Part shown: in pieces, positions 42,112 to 51,071 of the stretch
Position numbering within the stretch: the first letter of the stretch is position 1
Layout: each line of letters begins with the position of its first letter
Assembly: GCA_021107435.1 (NCBI GenBank)
Contig: JAIOSV010000030.1
Coordinates: 28,524-92,523 of the forward strand
Direction of reading: 5' to 3'
DNA from: Candidatus Sabulitectum sp.
GTDB taxonomy: Bacteria; Fermentibacterota; Fermentibacteria; Fermentibacterales; JCC-6
Length of the DNA stretch: 64,000 bases
Translations under genes and position numbers: made by a program
Notes under the pieces: model-generated
The model's database searches: none
Seen by the model: only the letters and a program-made list of their open reading frames with translations
Told to the model about the DNA's origin: nothing

Positions 42112-43422
42112 TTATCTCTCGTTCCAGAAGTCTTTTTTGAATTCAGACCCCTGTACTATTGAAAGAGACTGGGCGATGGAGTGGTCCATATTGTTGTACC
42201 AGAACGATCCGCATCTGCCGGTAAGAAACAGGCCATTGGGTATGTGGATTGAAGACAGCTTTTCTTTGTAGTCAAGAGTGTATACAGGATAGGTTTCACG
42301 AATTCGCTGCCAGTTGATGAAGAGAATATCGTCTCCAGCGACGGCCCTCACACTTTTGAGGTTGTTGATAAGTCGCTCTCTGATGGTCTCAGGATTCTTC
42401 CAGAATTCAGAATCTGAATCACAGGTAATCTCTGCGATAACGCTGCCCTTCCCGGGAGGAACGCAGTCTGCCCTGAAATTCCGGGGAACAGTAAGTCTGC
42501 TGAAGATCAGATCCTCATGGCCGAAGTAGCACCACTGATAGTCGTTCCGGGGAATCTCATCAGCAAGTGCTACGTTGGCAATGAGAGTGTTTATGAAGGT
42601 CAGTCCGGTCTCCGGATACAGTATTGTGATCGGAGCAGTCCAGAAAACTCTGTCTGCAGGAATTGATTCCCCGTTCTCCAGAACAATCCCGGAAACAGAG
42701 TTGTTTTCAATCGACAATCCTTTAACTGGAGTACTCAGAAGAAGTTTGCCGCCCAAAGCTTCAATTCTTTCGCATTGAAGATTGCAGAAAGTCTGTATAC
42801 CGCCACAGGCAGGGTAATAGAATTTTGTTTCAACCGGTTGTGGGAGCAGCATCCCTTTGACAAGAGACAACAGAGAATCCGCTTTAACGCGATTGTCTAT
42901 AACCGCTCTGTTCACTCCTGCCTGAGCCCAGTCCACATGAAGCATCTCAGCATCAATACCTGTAAATTTTCTGGTGTATCCGGAAAAAAAGAAATTGTAA
43001 AGATTGTCACCGTATCTGGATCTGATAAAGTCTGCAAAGCTGTTTATCACGGGAATGTCAGGCTTGTTGAAGAGATCAAGGAAGCTTTTCCACAGAACAG
43101 GAAATGGAAGTCCGGCAACAGAAGTCGGGGTGAGCGGCCAGTTTCTGTACTTCCCTGCCATGTGAACACTGCTTCTGCGACTTATCTGCACAAAACAATC
43201 TGCAAGTATTTCAAGCAGATACGAGTCTACTTCTGTGTTGAAAGTATGGAATCGGTGAGGGCCTATATCGAAGTCAAATCCATCAATACGGAAGCTTCTT
43301 GCAAGACCTCCCGGAGTATCTTCTCTTTCAAGAACAGTAACCTGTTCTCCGGTGCCTGATGACAAAATGCGCTCGGCAAGAGTAAGACCTGAAAGACCGG
43401 CTCCAACGACGACTGTTTTCAA
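42112..43422 (-). CDS. FAD-dependent oxidoreductase/UDP-galactopyranose mutase-like
   Basis: This 436-residue flavoprotein has an N-terminal dinucleotide motif 'VVVGAGLSGLTLAERI' (about 4-19), 'LEREDTPGGLARSF' and 'FDIGPHRFHT' (as in NAD(P)-binding amine-oxidase/UGM-like proteins), and a C-terminal FAD contact 'GLFLTGRCGSFWYNNMDHSI'. The family includes UDP-galactopyranose mutase and HpnE/protoporphyrinogen-oxidase-like enzymes; the GPHRFHT block favours the glycan-associated members. It overlaps the following flippase-like gene by 4 bases, suggesting surface glycan or glycolipid synthesis. The exact reaction is unknown. Confidence 0.75.
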   Translation of the reverse strand: MKTVVVGAGLSGLTLAERILSSGTGEQVTVLEREDTPGGLARSFRIDGFDFDIGPHRFHTFNTEVDSYLLEILADCFVQISRRSSVHMAGKYRNWPLTPTSVAGLPFPVLWKSFLDLFNKPDIPVINSFADFIRSRYGDNLYNFFFSGYTRKFTGIDAEMLHVDWAQAGVNRAVIDNRVKADSLLSLVKGMLLPQPVETKFYYPACGGIQTFCNLQCERIEALGGKLLLSTPVKGLSIENNSVSGIVLENGESIPADRVFWTAPITILYPETGLTFINTLIANVALADEIPRNDYQWCYFGHEDLIFSRLTVPRNFRADCVPPGKGSVIAEITCDSDSEFWKNPETIRERLINNLKSVRAVAGDDILFINWQRIRETYPVYTLDYKEKLSSIHIPNGLFLTGRCGSFWYNNMDHSIAQSLSIVQGSEFKKDFWNER

Positions 43423-44402
43423 ATGTTTCCCTTTCTACCGGAAAGCAGCAGAACCGCAGTTCCGCCTAACATCAGTAAAACGGCCATGAAAAGCCATAGC
43501 ATATGCACACTGAAGCCGGCTTCCACCACGGAAAGACCGCCGGGAAGAGTTCCTGTCACGCCTGTAAGGGCAAAACCGGCAACCCACCCTGCCTCAACGG
43601 TTCCAAGGCTCAGAAGACCGTGAACAGGAAGAGCCATGGTCAGATCAGTAACAGCACTTGCGGTAAATATCTGCCACATAGGAAGATCATCAACACCTAC
43701 CGCACGAAGGAATGCGTAAAACATAAACAGTTTTACTGTCCACCCCGCAATACTCAAGCCCATAGCGAGGGAGACAGCGGGTCTTCTTTTTCTGTTGATT
43801 TTAGTGGCTTTTATCATTTCTTTCCAGCCGTTTGTTATTCTGCCTTCGCCCGTGATGGCCTTTATTGGCCTTGTAAACAATGAAAGAATGGAGGGCAGAA
43901 AAAAAAGAGAAAGCACTCCCAGCACTGAAGCGGATGCAGCAACGTAAACAACAGATCCTGAAAGACCTGCCGCGAAACTGCAGGCTACAACAAAACCCAT
44001 GGCGATAACATCCATGATTTTAGCCAGCATGACAGTGGCTGCCCCGTTTCCGGCAGGCAGATATGCATACCTCTTGAACAGCCCCACAAGCGCCACATCT
44101 GAAAGGCGCATCGGGAGCAGGTGACCAAGCCCGACATGAATCGCGGTGAGAGGAAGGGATTTCCCGAGATGGATTTTGTGATTCCATGACAGTACCTGCC
44201 ACCGCCAGGCTCTGATAAGCTGTGTAAACGAAAAAAGAACAAGAGAAAGAAGAAGCCATACAGTATCTGCTTTTTTCAGAGCTTTGTAAATGTTGGATAA
44301 AGTTTGTTCCATAGATCCTGATACGGAAAGCAGGAAGTATGTAAGTATTGCTCCGGCAATAAGAAAGATGGACAGCCTTGCAATTCGTACCCGTTTGGAC
44401 AA
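43419..44402 (-). CDS. Flippase-like/LPG-synthase transmembrane protein
   Basis: This 327-residue protein has seven or eight membrane helices and the pattern of the lysylphosphatidylglycerol-synthase transmembrane (UPF0104/AglD-like) family: 'LIRAWRWQVLSW', 'GHLLPMRLSDVALVGLFKR', 'LAKIMDVIAMG' and a C-terminal 'SLGTVEAGWVAGFALTGV'. No cytoplasmic aminoacyl-transferase domain is attached, so aminoacylation of lipids is not expected. Members of this size are proposed lipid or glycolipid translocases. The start is TTG 44400-44402 with AGGAGG 5 bases upstream. It is followed with a 4-base overlap by the FAD enzyme. Confidence 0.78.
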   Translation of the reverse strand: MSKRVRIARLSIFLIAGAILTYFLLSVSGSMEQTLSNIYKALKKADTVWLLLSLVLFSFTQLIRAWRWQVLSWNHKIHLGKSLPLTAIHVGLGHLLPMRLSDVALVGLFKRYAYLPAGNGAATVMLAKIMDVIAMGFVVACSFAAGLSGSVVYVAASASVLGVLSLFFLPSILSLFTRPIKAITGEGRITNGWKEMIKATKINRKRRPAVSLAMGLSIAGWTVKLFMFYAFLRAVGVDDLPMWQIFTASAVTDLTMALPVHGLLSLGTVEAGWVAGFALTGVTGTLPGGLSVVEAGFSVHMLWLFMAVLLMLGGTAVLLLSGRKGNI

Positions 44403-44435
44403 ATATTCCTCCTAAATGAATGCAGGAGGTAATAT
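44403..44435. promoter_or_regulatory. Paired divergent Shine-Dalgarno inverted repeat
   Basis: ATATTCCTCCT (44403-44413) and AGGAGGTAATAT (44424-44435) are the ribosome sites of the two divergent genes and form an inverted repeat with one bulged base. The whole gap is only 38 bases, so each promoter must lie in the opposite gene or overlap. Confidence 0.55.
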
Positions 44436-44440
44436 AGGTT

Positions 44441-45343
44441 ATGACGAACACGGCAATAAGAGTTGAGGGTATCTCAAAGCGTTTCGGAAGAACTCAGGCA
44501 CTGGCGGAGAACTTCAGCATAGAGATTGCAAAGGGTCAGTCTCTGGCCATACTCGGTGCCAATGGTGCCGGGAAGACAACTCTCATGCGTGCAGTGCTGG
44601 GACTCGCCATTCCGGACAGCGGAACAATCAGTCTCTATGGTCTTCCACCCGCAGACCCCGGTTCCAGAATCAGTGTAAGGTTCCTCCCTGAAAGAATATC
44701 TTTTCCCAAATGGGCAACTCCTCTTCAGATGTACCGCCAGCTGGAAAGGGTACGGAGAGAGGGAAGGGAAATTGACTTCATACACCAGGCGGAAACAATG
44801 CAGTGCGGAGACCTCCTGAAAAGGAAACTGGGTAAAATGTCCAAGGGCCAGAGACAACGCATCGCCGTTGCTCTCATGACCTGCGGTAACCCTCAGACAG
44901 TATTTCTGGATGAGCCATCTTCAGGTCTGGACCCTGCCGGAAGAATGCTGGTCAGAAGTATTGTAGCTGAACTGGCGGATCAGGGATGCACAGTTGTGCT
45001 CAACAGCCATCTTCTTGGAGAAGTGGAACAGGTTTGTGACTGGGCGGCATTTATACACAACGGGGCACTTGTGGCCCATGACAGACTGGATGACCTGTCG
45101 CAGTTCAAAGGCAGCGCGGTAATTGACACCCCGGAACCTGTTGCTATGAAGGCGGTCCTGAACAGTCCTGGAATTGTGAATGGAAAAACTCTTGTTCACC
45201 CCCTCCCCTCCGAAGATGGATTTGCGAAATTAGCAGAACAAATTGCACAAAGCGGTGTGGAGTTTACAGGGATACAACTGCATAAGGAATCCCTTGAGGA
45301 CATATTCATGCGGATCATGGAAGGAGAAACAGATGTTTCTTAA
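44441..45343 (+). CDS. ABC exporter ATP-binding protein
   Basis: This is a 300-residue ATPase: Walker A 'GANGAGKTT' (about 41-49), signature 'KMSKGQRQR' (SKGQ in place of SGGQ), Walker B 'TVFLDEPSSGLDP', and the switch His in 'LNSHLLGEVE'. The C-terminal extension (about 215-300) is typical of ABC-2 exporters of the NatA/YhaQ type. It couples ATP hydrolysis to export by the permease encoded next, with which it overlaps by 11 bases. The substrate is unknown. AGGAGG at 44424-44429 supports the ATG at 44441. Confidence 0.92.
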   Translation: MTNTAIRVEGISKRFGRTQALAENFSIEIAKGQSLAILGANGAGKTTLMRAVLGLAIPDSGTISLYGLPPADPGSRISVRFLPERISFPKWATPLQMYRQLERVRREGREIDFIHQAETMQCGDLLKRKLGKMSKGQRQRIAVALMTCGNPQTVFLDEPSSGLDPAGRMLVRSIVAELADQGCTVVLNSHLLGEVEQVCDWAAFIHNGALVAHDRLDDLSQFKGSAVIDTPEPVAMKAVLNSPGIVNGKTLVHPLPSEDGFAKLAEQIAQSGVEFTGIQLHKESLEDIFMRIMEGETDVS

Positions 45344-46163
45344 CGCACTTGAACACATGGCTCGCAGGAAATTGCTTCTCATCGTTGGAATTCTTTCTCT
45401 TTGTTATCTCCTTATGTTCTGGCGGGGGATTGCCTCCGCAGATCCTCAGTCAATGAGAATAGACAGCGGTATTCCCGCGTCAAATGCTGATCTGGCCTAC
45501 GCTGCGCTGTCTATTGCCGGTTCAATGCTCTCTGTAATGGTCTGGGGACTTACCATAGTTCTTGGCGCCAGTATTCTGCCGGATGAAATGGAAGCTGGAA
45601 GAATGTCTATCTGGGCTGCTCTTCCCCAGTCAAGATTCAAGGTTTATGCCTCAACTACTTTTGCTCCTCTGGTGGTATCACTGATCTTCGGCTACCTTCT
45701 TTTCGGGCTGACGGCCATAATAACTTCCTTCTATGCCCCGTTCACACCATCCAGCATTCCTCTTGCAGTACTCAGCATGCCTGTATGGCTCTCTGCTACA
45801 TGGGCTTTCGTTATTCTCTTTTCCATGATAGTGGGAAAAATCCCCGCAATGCTCATCACATTCATTCTTGAAGGCTTCGCTGTAGGAATGGGTAACATGG
45901 TCGAGCTTGCCAAGGGTGTTCCGGAGCTTCACGAATCCACCTTTTACACTGTTGCCCGTGTAGTGACTTTCATTCTGCCCTTTGAGCGCGGATACAGATC
46001 TGTGCAGATGGGACTGCTCCCCAAAGCAAGCATGCTGGAAGAGGCTCTGGCATTTATGGGATTTGGCGGAGACCTTCCCCTCTGGGAGATTATCTATCCG
46101 GGAGTCTGGGCTGCAGTACTTTTCTTCATTGGATACAGGATCTTTCTGAAAAAGGATTTGTAA
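45333..46163 (+). CDS. ABC-2 type permease
   Basis: The ATG at 45333 is chosen because AAGGAG lies at 45321-45326; the upstream start at 45243 would lie inside the ATPase gene. The 276-residue protein has six membrane helices with the ABC-2 layout: one at about 14-30, a long loop, then 'YAALSIAGSMLSVMVWGLT', and a re-entrant pair 'PLVVSLIFGYLLFGLTAII' and 'WLSATWAFVILFSMIVG'. It is the membrane partner of the adjacent ATP-binding protein. Such pairs export lipids, peptides or ions, and no substrate clue is present. It ends 7 bases before trmO. Confidence 0.85.
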   Translation: MFLNALEHMARRKLLLIVGILSLCYLLMFWRGIASADPQSMRIDSGIPASNADLAYAALSIAGSMLSVMVWGLTIVLGASILPDEMEAGRMSIWAALPQSRFKVYASTTFAPLVVSLIFGYLLFGLTAIITSFYAPFTPSSIPLAVLSMPVWLSATWAFVILFSMIVGKIPAMLITFILEGFAVGMGNMVELAKGVPELHESTFYTVARVVTFILPFERGYRSVQMGLLPKASMLEEALAFMGFGGDLPLWEIIYPGVWAAVLFFIGYRIFLKKDL

Positions 46164-46170
46164 CAGGTAA

Positions 46171-46587
46171 ATGGATATTATCTACAATTCAATTGGTGTC
46201 ATTCATACGCCGTACATTGATATGGCGCCTTTTCAGGCGGTTGAAGACGATACCAGCGGGCCTTTCGTACTGGAGCTGGAAGAAAGGTACACATCAGCGC
46301 TTAAGGATCTGGAGAAGCACAAATACCTGATTGTCTTTTTTCATATCGACAGAGCTGAAGGTTACAATGGTTCCAATATCGCGCACCCTCCGAGTATGAA
46401 CGGCGCTTCAATTGGTCTGTTTGCATCCAGATCACCCAATCGCCCCAATGCCATAGGTATTGATGTTGCGAGATTGATGAGAATTGAGGGTAACAGGGTT
46501 TACACTTCAGGATTGAGCGCTCTGGATGGAACACCGCTTCTTGATATCAAACCCTACATCAGCGTTGACCGCAAAGAACTGGATTGA
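46171..46587 (+). CDS. trmO: tRNA t6A37 N6-methyltransferase (TrmO/TsaA)
   Basis: This is a 138-residue YaeB/TsaA-type single beta-barrel protein. The blocks 'IGVIHTPY', 'GLFASRSPNRPNAIGI' and 'LDGTPLLDIKPYI' are the family signature. TrmO methylates the N6 position of t6A37 in tRNA-Thr using SAM; other TsaA members have unclear targets. It has no C-terminal extension like E. coli TrmO, so it is the minimal form. It overlaps the convergent GT39-like gene by 29 bases. MtaB, which also acts on t6A37, is at 15630-16895. Confidence 0.88.
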   Translation: MDIIYNSIGVIHTPYIDMAPFQAVEDDTSGPFVLELEERYTSALKDLEKHKYLIVFFHIDRAEGYNGSNIAHPPSMNGASIGLFASRSPNRPNAIGIDVARLMRIEGNRVYTSGLSALDGTPLLDIKPYISVDRKELD

Positions 46588-47989
46588 GCTCCTCGCGTAA
46601 CGCAGGGTTGAGGTTAACAGCTTTCTCCGCGGCGTAAACAGCGTCGTCAATGTATCCGTAATTCCAGAGAAGAGCTGCCATGTTTTTCCATGCGGTCGGT
46701 GATTCCGGAGCTATTTCAAGAGCCATTCCGAATTCAAGGACGGCATCATGAAAGTCGCCACCGGAAGACGCAATACATGCCCCTCTGATAGAATGCATGT
46801 CGGCTCCTTCGAACCCTTCTTCCTCTGCCCTTTTCAGGTTCACCAGTGCTGTTTCAAAGTTTCCGGATTCAAGTTGATTCTGGGCAAGCTGAACCTGTGT
46901 AAGCCCGGGGCGGACACCGGCCGGATAGTTAAGAAACACCGAGATCATAACAATCAGCAGCGCGACGGGCGCAGCGATTTTCCACCTGAAGCGGGAAGCT
47001 GAAACAGCCAGTGCCGATAGAAAAACCGCCCTGTGTCTTATTGAGGGAAAGAAGATAAAGGCTGCGATTATACCTGTGACAGCCAGAGCAGTTTCGCAGT
47101 TCCTTCCCAATCCGGAAATTCCCAGGGCAAGTAAAAGAAAAGTCAGTGGAAGCAGGTATTTGAGAATTGTTGAACCCAGCAGCTCCGGGGCTTCAATATT
47201 GCGTCCGGGACCGGGAATTGAAAGAAATGCCGCAGTCTTTATCACTCCTCTGCCGAGCCAGCCGGAAAAATCTTCTTTTATGGAGAGTAGAGCATTGTCT
47301 GCAAAGGAGTTGTCACCTATCAGTTCCTCGAATTCAAGCCCCGGAGGTGTTTCAAGCAGTTCCCAGGAAGACCCCAGCCACAGGTTGAGTGGCCCGTTCT
47401 CTCCAAGGGCAAATGAACCACCGGAAAACAGGTTGATAACAAGAACCGGAAGAACTGCAACAATCATTCCGCCGGCAGTGGATATGTACCTCCTGACAGG
47501 GCGAATGAAAAAGATTGAAACGGGTAAAAAAAGAAGCACTTCACCTCGAAACAGAGCAGCGCAACCGATAAGCCACCCCGTAAGGAGAGGACGGCTCTTC
47601 CATGTGGTAAGGGCCAGGGAAAGGAAAGCCGCCGCCGGTGCCGCCGGAAGTATCTGAAGACCTGAAAAGGCAAGGGTTGGTTCTATGGCAAGAACCCCGG
47701 CAAGAATGGCGTTGTTTCTGCTCTTTTTCCGGAAAAGAAACAGAGAGAGAGCCGGAATAAGTGATATCGCACTGAAAGTTAATCTCAGAGCAGTTGTGTC
47801 CGTGGAAAGACCAGCAAGAAGACAGGTACCGGGAGGTCTTTCAAAGGGCGGGGAATCCCCTGCCGTATAAGTAATTTCATCCACATGAAGGTTTGATCCG
47901 AAAAACCAGTCCAGCTGGTTCAGAGCGATGATTCTCATTGCAATGCCGAATAAAAGAAATGAGAAAAATACTACATACTTTTTCTTCAT
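46559..47989 (-). CDS. GT39-like membrane glycosyltransferase with TPR tail
   Basis: This 476-residue protein has about ten membrane helices (6-380) and a periplasm-side motif 'HVDEITY' near residues 35-41, reminiscent of the DE motif of protein-O-mannosyltransferase-like GT39/ArnT enzymes that use polyprenyl-phosphate sugars. The last 90 or so residues form TPR-like repeats ('QLESGNFETALVNLKRAEEE', 'DDAVYAAEKAVNLNP'). It overlaps the upstream transglutaminase-like gene by 4 bases and converges on trmO with a 29-base overlap. Its donor and acceptor are unknown. The glycosyltransferase call is inferred from topology and the acidic motif. Confidence 0.68.
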   Translation of the reverse strand: MKKKYVVFFSFLLFGIAMRIIALNQLDWFFGSNLHVDEITYTAGDSPPFERPPGTCLLAGLSTDTTALRLTFSAISLIPALSLFLFRKKSRNNAILAGVLAIEPTLAFSGLQILPAAPAAAFLSLALTTWKSRPLLTGWLIGCAALFRGEVLLFLPVSIFFIRPVRRYISTAGGMIVAVLPVLVINLFSGGSFALGENGPLNLWLGSSWELLETPPGLEFEELIGDNSFADNALLSIKEDFSGWLGRGVIKTAAFLSIPGPGRNIEAPELLGSTILKYLLPLTFLLLALGISGLGRNCETALAVTGIIAAFIFFPSIRHRAVFLSALAVSASRFRWKIAAPVALLIVMISVFLNYPAGVRPGLTQVQLAQNQLESGNFETALVNLKRAEEEGFEGADMHSIRGACIASSGGDFHDAVLEFGMALEIAPESPTAWKNMAALLWNYGYIDDAVYAAEKAVNLNPALREELNPVLCGQR

Positions 47990-49395
47990 CTGCTTATGAC
48001 GTTGTTTCCGTACTCAACATTCACATAGTCCCGGGTGATAATACCCTCACGATTCCAGTTGAGTGAAGGGGCGGTTTCTATCCAGTTATCTCCAGTGGGA
48101 GGGATAATACCGTCAACGATAATCCATGCAGGCTCTGTGAGGTCAAAAAGATCGGAGAGTTGTATTGACTCCGGATAAAAATAGATGCCTGAAGAGCGGA
48201 ACCAGTCTGAAATGTTAAGGAGTGCTTCATAGGTGTCCATACCTGCAAGCTTTCGTCTGAGTTCACGATCGAAGCCACCCTGAGTCTGTATAGAAAGGGA
48301 GAATACACCACTGGAAGGCGAGATATCCCATGTTTCCATGCATCGTTCCGACTCCTCCGGCGGTGGCATTTCTGCAAGAGTTCCACCGGGAAGAAGAAGA
48401 TGGAGGGTATCCGGTGTATCCACCCATCCAGCCGGCGAAAGGTATTCTGAAGGTTCCTCAAGTTCTCCGTCAACAAAAATGAAAGCTCTGAAGAAACCAA
48501 TTGGTGAGGGCACCAGGGGAATTATGTTCGTAGCGGGAATAACGGGAGCTTCTATACTCATAACTCTGCACATCGCGGAAAGCAGAGTCGCGGCCTCAAT
48601 TGGTGTAGCTCTTCTGGAATCAAGGATTTCCTGAAGGGATCTTACTGCAAAACCCGCGTCTCCTCCGGGAAAGGGAAGCAACTGCATGGATTCTGTAATA
48701 AGAATGCGGCCTCTGGATACTCTCATTCTGGGCAAAGCCCCTGCAGCACCGGCTTCTATGGCGGCTTCTCTCAGATCCGGAGGAGTTTCCATAGCGGATA
48801 GATCTGAAGATTCCAGAAGAATATCCCGTACCTCTCCCCAGTCTGCCGCAGTGGAGAGCCAGATTTCCCTGTAATCCTTGTCTAAAGAGGAAAAATACCT
48901 TCTGTTCCTTCCGGTAGTCTCAGTAAATCCCGTGCTTCCCACAGAAAGATTGTCAACATCGGGGCAGCTTATTGTAATGGTGTCCGGTTCATTGTCTGCG
49001 ATATAGGTGTAGAAAAGGCCGCTCTCTGCCAGATGTCCTCTCTCACGAACACGAAATGTCCATTCAATGGTCATTCCGGGGCGCAGCCCCGGGAAGGCAA
49101 TCACAACCGCACGGGGCCATCCTTCACTTCCTGTAAGGGTGTCCACCGCCCACTCAGGTACACTTCTGGGGTGCCCTGGAAAGCCGTAGGTCGAGTTAAG
49201 TACCTCAATTTCCATGTACTCGGGATCGAAATTCCTTGTGACCCTGAGGAATCTGCCGTCATCACCGGCAATTGCCCTGTAGCATACTGCGGTTTCCTTT
49301 TCAGATCCGTTCCAGTTTATCTCCACATCCACAGATGTGTACCTGGAAGGAGTGGCGAGAAGTCCTGCGATAAGCAGAATTAAGGAAAGCGTCAT
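47986..49395 (-). CDS. Transglutaminase-like exported protein lacking catalytic Cys
   Basis: This 469-residue protein has a signal peptide (1-15), an N-terminal DUF3857-like beta region (about 20-180) and a transglutaminase-like helical region. Where active relatives read GxGxCxDxA, this has 'RRATPIEAATLLSAM' (261-275), so the nucleophilic Cys is missing. The rest of the fold appears kept. It overlaps its active-site-bearing neighbour by 4 bases, so it may be a non-catalytic partner or substrate-binding subunit. Function is unknown. Confidence 0.62.
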   Translation of the reverse strand: MTLSLILLIAGLLATPSRYTSVDVEINWNGSEKETAVCYRAIAGDDGRFLRVTRNFDPEYMEIEVLNSTYGFPGHPRSVPEWAVDTLTGSEGWPRAVVIAFPGLRPGMTIEWTFRVRERGHLAESGLFYTYIADNEPDTITISCPDVDNLSVGSTGFTETTGRNRRYFSSLDKDYREIWLSTAADWGEVRDILLESSDLSAMETPPDLREAAIEAGAAGALPRMRVSRGRILITESMQLLPFPGGDAGFAVRSLQEILDSRRATPIEAATLLSAMCRVMSIEAPVIPATNIIPLVPSPIGFFRAFIFVDGELEEPSEYLSPAGWVDTPDTLHLLLPGGTLAEMPPPEESERCMETWDISPSSGVFSLSIQTQGGFDRELRRKLAGMDTYEALLNISDWFRSSGIYFYPESIQLSDLFDLTEPAWIIVDGIIPPTGDNWIETAPSLNWNREGIITRDYVNVEYGNNVISR

Positions 49396-51071
49396 TGCAG
49401 CCTCAAAGTTCTGGCAGATGTGCCTGAGCGGAGAAGAAGTGATTCTAGAATGTCCGGATTTGCATTCACAATGTCGGCTGTTTCGGTGTAAACAAGCCTG
49501 CCGTATTCATAGTTCATTTCACAGGTATACCCCGGAGCAGATACCGTTTCCGGAAGGAAAGCCTCTGTATTCCGTATTGATAGTGAAACATTGAGGATTT
49601 CTGTTGCAGGGGCATCTATGATGAAGGAGTCCGGAGGACACGGCAGAAGCATGGAGGCTGTTCTGGAACCGTGAAGTGATATTTCCCTGAGACCGGGCAG
49701 AAGAAGAAAACCGCCGTTTCGGGAAACTTTCCACTGTCCGTCAATAATTACTTCTTTTCCGTCAAACGAGACTGAATCGCACCGAAGTGCTCCAAAGAAG
49801 CGTCTGAACATTTCGTTTACAGATGGCCCCGACTGGGTGTAGAGTGTGGTAATAAGTTCCAGCGGTGCCCCATAGCTGATTGCACGAAGTCTTCCGGTAA
49901 TGATATTCTCGTTCAGATCAAGCTCGCCGTAAACGGAAATTCTTAAAGTGTCATTCCAGCCGTTCAGCGGGATAGTTTGAAGACCGGTTCCTCCGGGAAC
50001 CATTGGCAGGAATGAAGCTCCCCGAAGGCCGAAGCTGGCTCCCGCACTTAGTGGTATACCCTTTGGTGTGGGGTCAAGAACCACCCAGGAACCGTCTTCA
50101 GGGCTTCTGTATACCGTTATCATGTGGTCAAAACTTCGAGCATCGACCACAAGAGCAGTTTTTCCTGCTGTGCTTGCAAGTGCCGGATAGGCATCATATC
50201 CCGCTTTTCGAAGCAGCCATGTAAGAAGAACAGCCCTGTCACGGCATACTCCAGAGCCATCCTGGAGTGTTTCCTCGGGAGATCTGGGGGACCACCCGGG
50301 CCATACTCCCGTATCAGCCCCGATATAATTGATGTTTTCGGTTACCCATACCCTGAGTGCGGCAGGGTCTGATCTGTTTTGTATTACTATCTCATCAAGT
50401 CGTGAACATTCTGAATGCTGCGGAATATCCAGGGCTTGCGAAGCTTCCGCAGAGAGCTGAACCGGGCTGCCTGTGGCGATTGAGATCACCGGCAGATCAA
50501 ACGCTGCCAGTGGATGTGACGGCAGAGGAGAAAGATTCAGAAATTCCCAGTTAGTGCCCGAGTTACTTGTAAGGAGTTGAATGCCTGAATCATTTCGCAA
50601 TTGAAAAACAGATCGCACCACGCTGTCCCGGAGTACAGGCGAGAAAGAGAAGCTGTACACATCTGAAAGAGGAAGTGAATGTATTGTTCTTACTATATCC
50701 ACTTTGACTGTATCCCCCACCTCCAGACCGGGCATCAGCATAATCGTTTCCTGAAGGGAGGATTCCAGTCTGTTTGACCCGGAAAGAATTCTGTGCGGGG
50801 CGATTGATATGCTGGCGGTAGAACTTCCCCTGCCGCCCCGCCAGTGTCCGACATCCGCCTGGATTATTTCCACCTCTTCCATGCCCTCTCTGAAAGCGAC
50901 ATTCATGGTTGAAAAACGCTGAACACCCCTGCCGGTCAGAGGAATGATCACTGCCTTTGTCTGTTCAGTGATGGTTCCATCTTCTTCAAATGTAACAGTA
51001 ACCTGGTGAAGAAGGTGTACTGCGTCGGGTGATCCCGGCAGAGCGAAAAGCGTCAGGACTGCCGCGAGCAC
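49392..51071 (-). CDS. Exported DUF3857/transglutaminase-like peptidase
   Basis: This 559-residue protein has a signal peptide (1-16), DUF3857-type beta region (17-200) and a transglutaminase-like core with a complete triad: Cys276 in 'GSGVCRDRA', His316 in 'SFDHMITV' and Asp333 in 'VVLDPTPKG'. Bacterial members act as cysteine proteases or acyl-transferases in the periplasm or at the surface. The C-terminal 170 residues are beta-rich. The start at 51071 overlaps surE by 19 bases. It is paired with a paralogue lacking Cys. Confidence 0.82.
   Translation of the reverse strand: MLAAVLTLFALPGSPDAVHLLHQVTVTFEEDGTITEQTKAVIIPLTGRGVQRFSTMNVAFREGMEEVEIIQADVGHWRGGRGSSTASISIAPHRILSGSNRLESSLQETIMLMPGLEVGDTVKVDIVRTIHSLPLSDVYSFSFSPVLRDSVVRSVFQLRNDSGIQLLTSNSGTNWEFLNLSPLPSHPLAAFDLPVISIATGSPVQLSAEASQALDIPQHSECSRLDEIVIQNRSDPAALRVWVTENINYIGADTGVWPGWSPRSPEETLQDGSGVCRDRAVLLTWLLRKAGYDAYPALASTAGKTALVVDARSFDHMITVYRSPEDGSWVVLDPTPKGIPLSAGASFGLRGASFLPMVPGGTGLQTIPLNGWNDTLRISVYGELDLNENIITGRLRAISYGAPLELITTLYTQSGPSVNEMFRRFFGALRCDSVSFDGKEVIIDGQWKVSRNGGFLLLPGLREISLHGSRTASMLLPCPPDSFIIDAPATEILNVSLSIRNTEAFLPETVSAPGYTCEMNYEYGRLVYTETADIVNANPDILESLLLRSGTSARTLRLQ

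Noticed and set aside
44403..44435. Inverted repeat as an operator
   Set aside because: It is fully explained by two facing AGGAGG ribosome sites; kept only as a short regulatory note.
45243..45332. Upstream start for the ABC permease
   Set aside because: It is inside the ATPase gene and lacks a ribosome site, whereas 45333 has AAGGAG.
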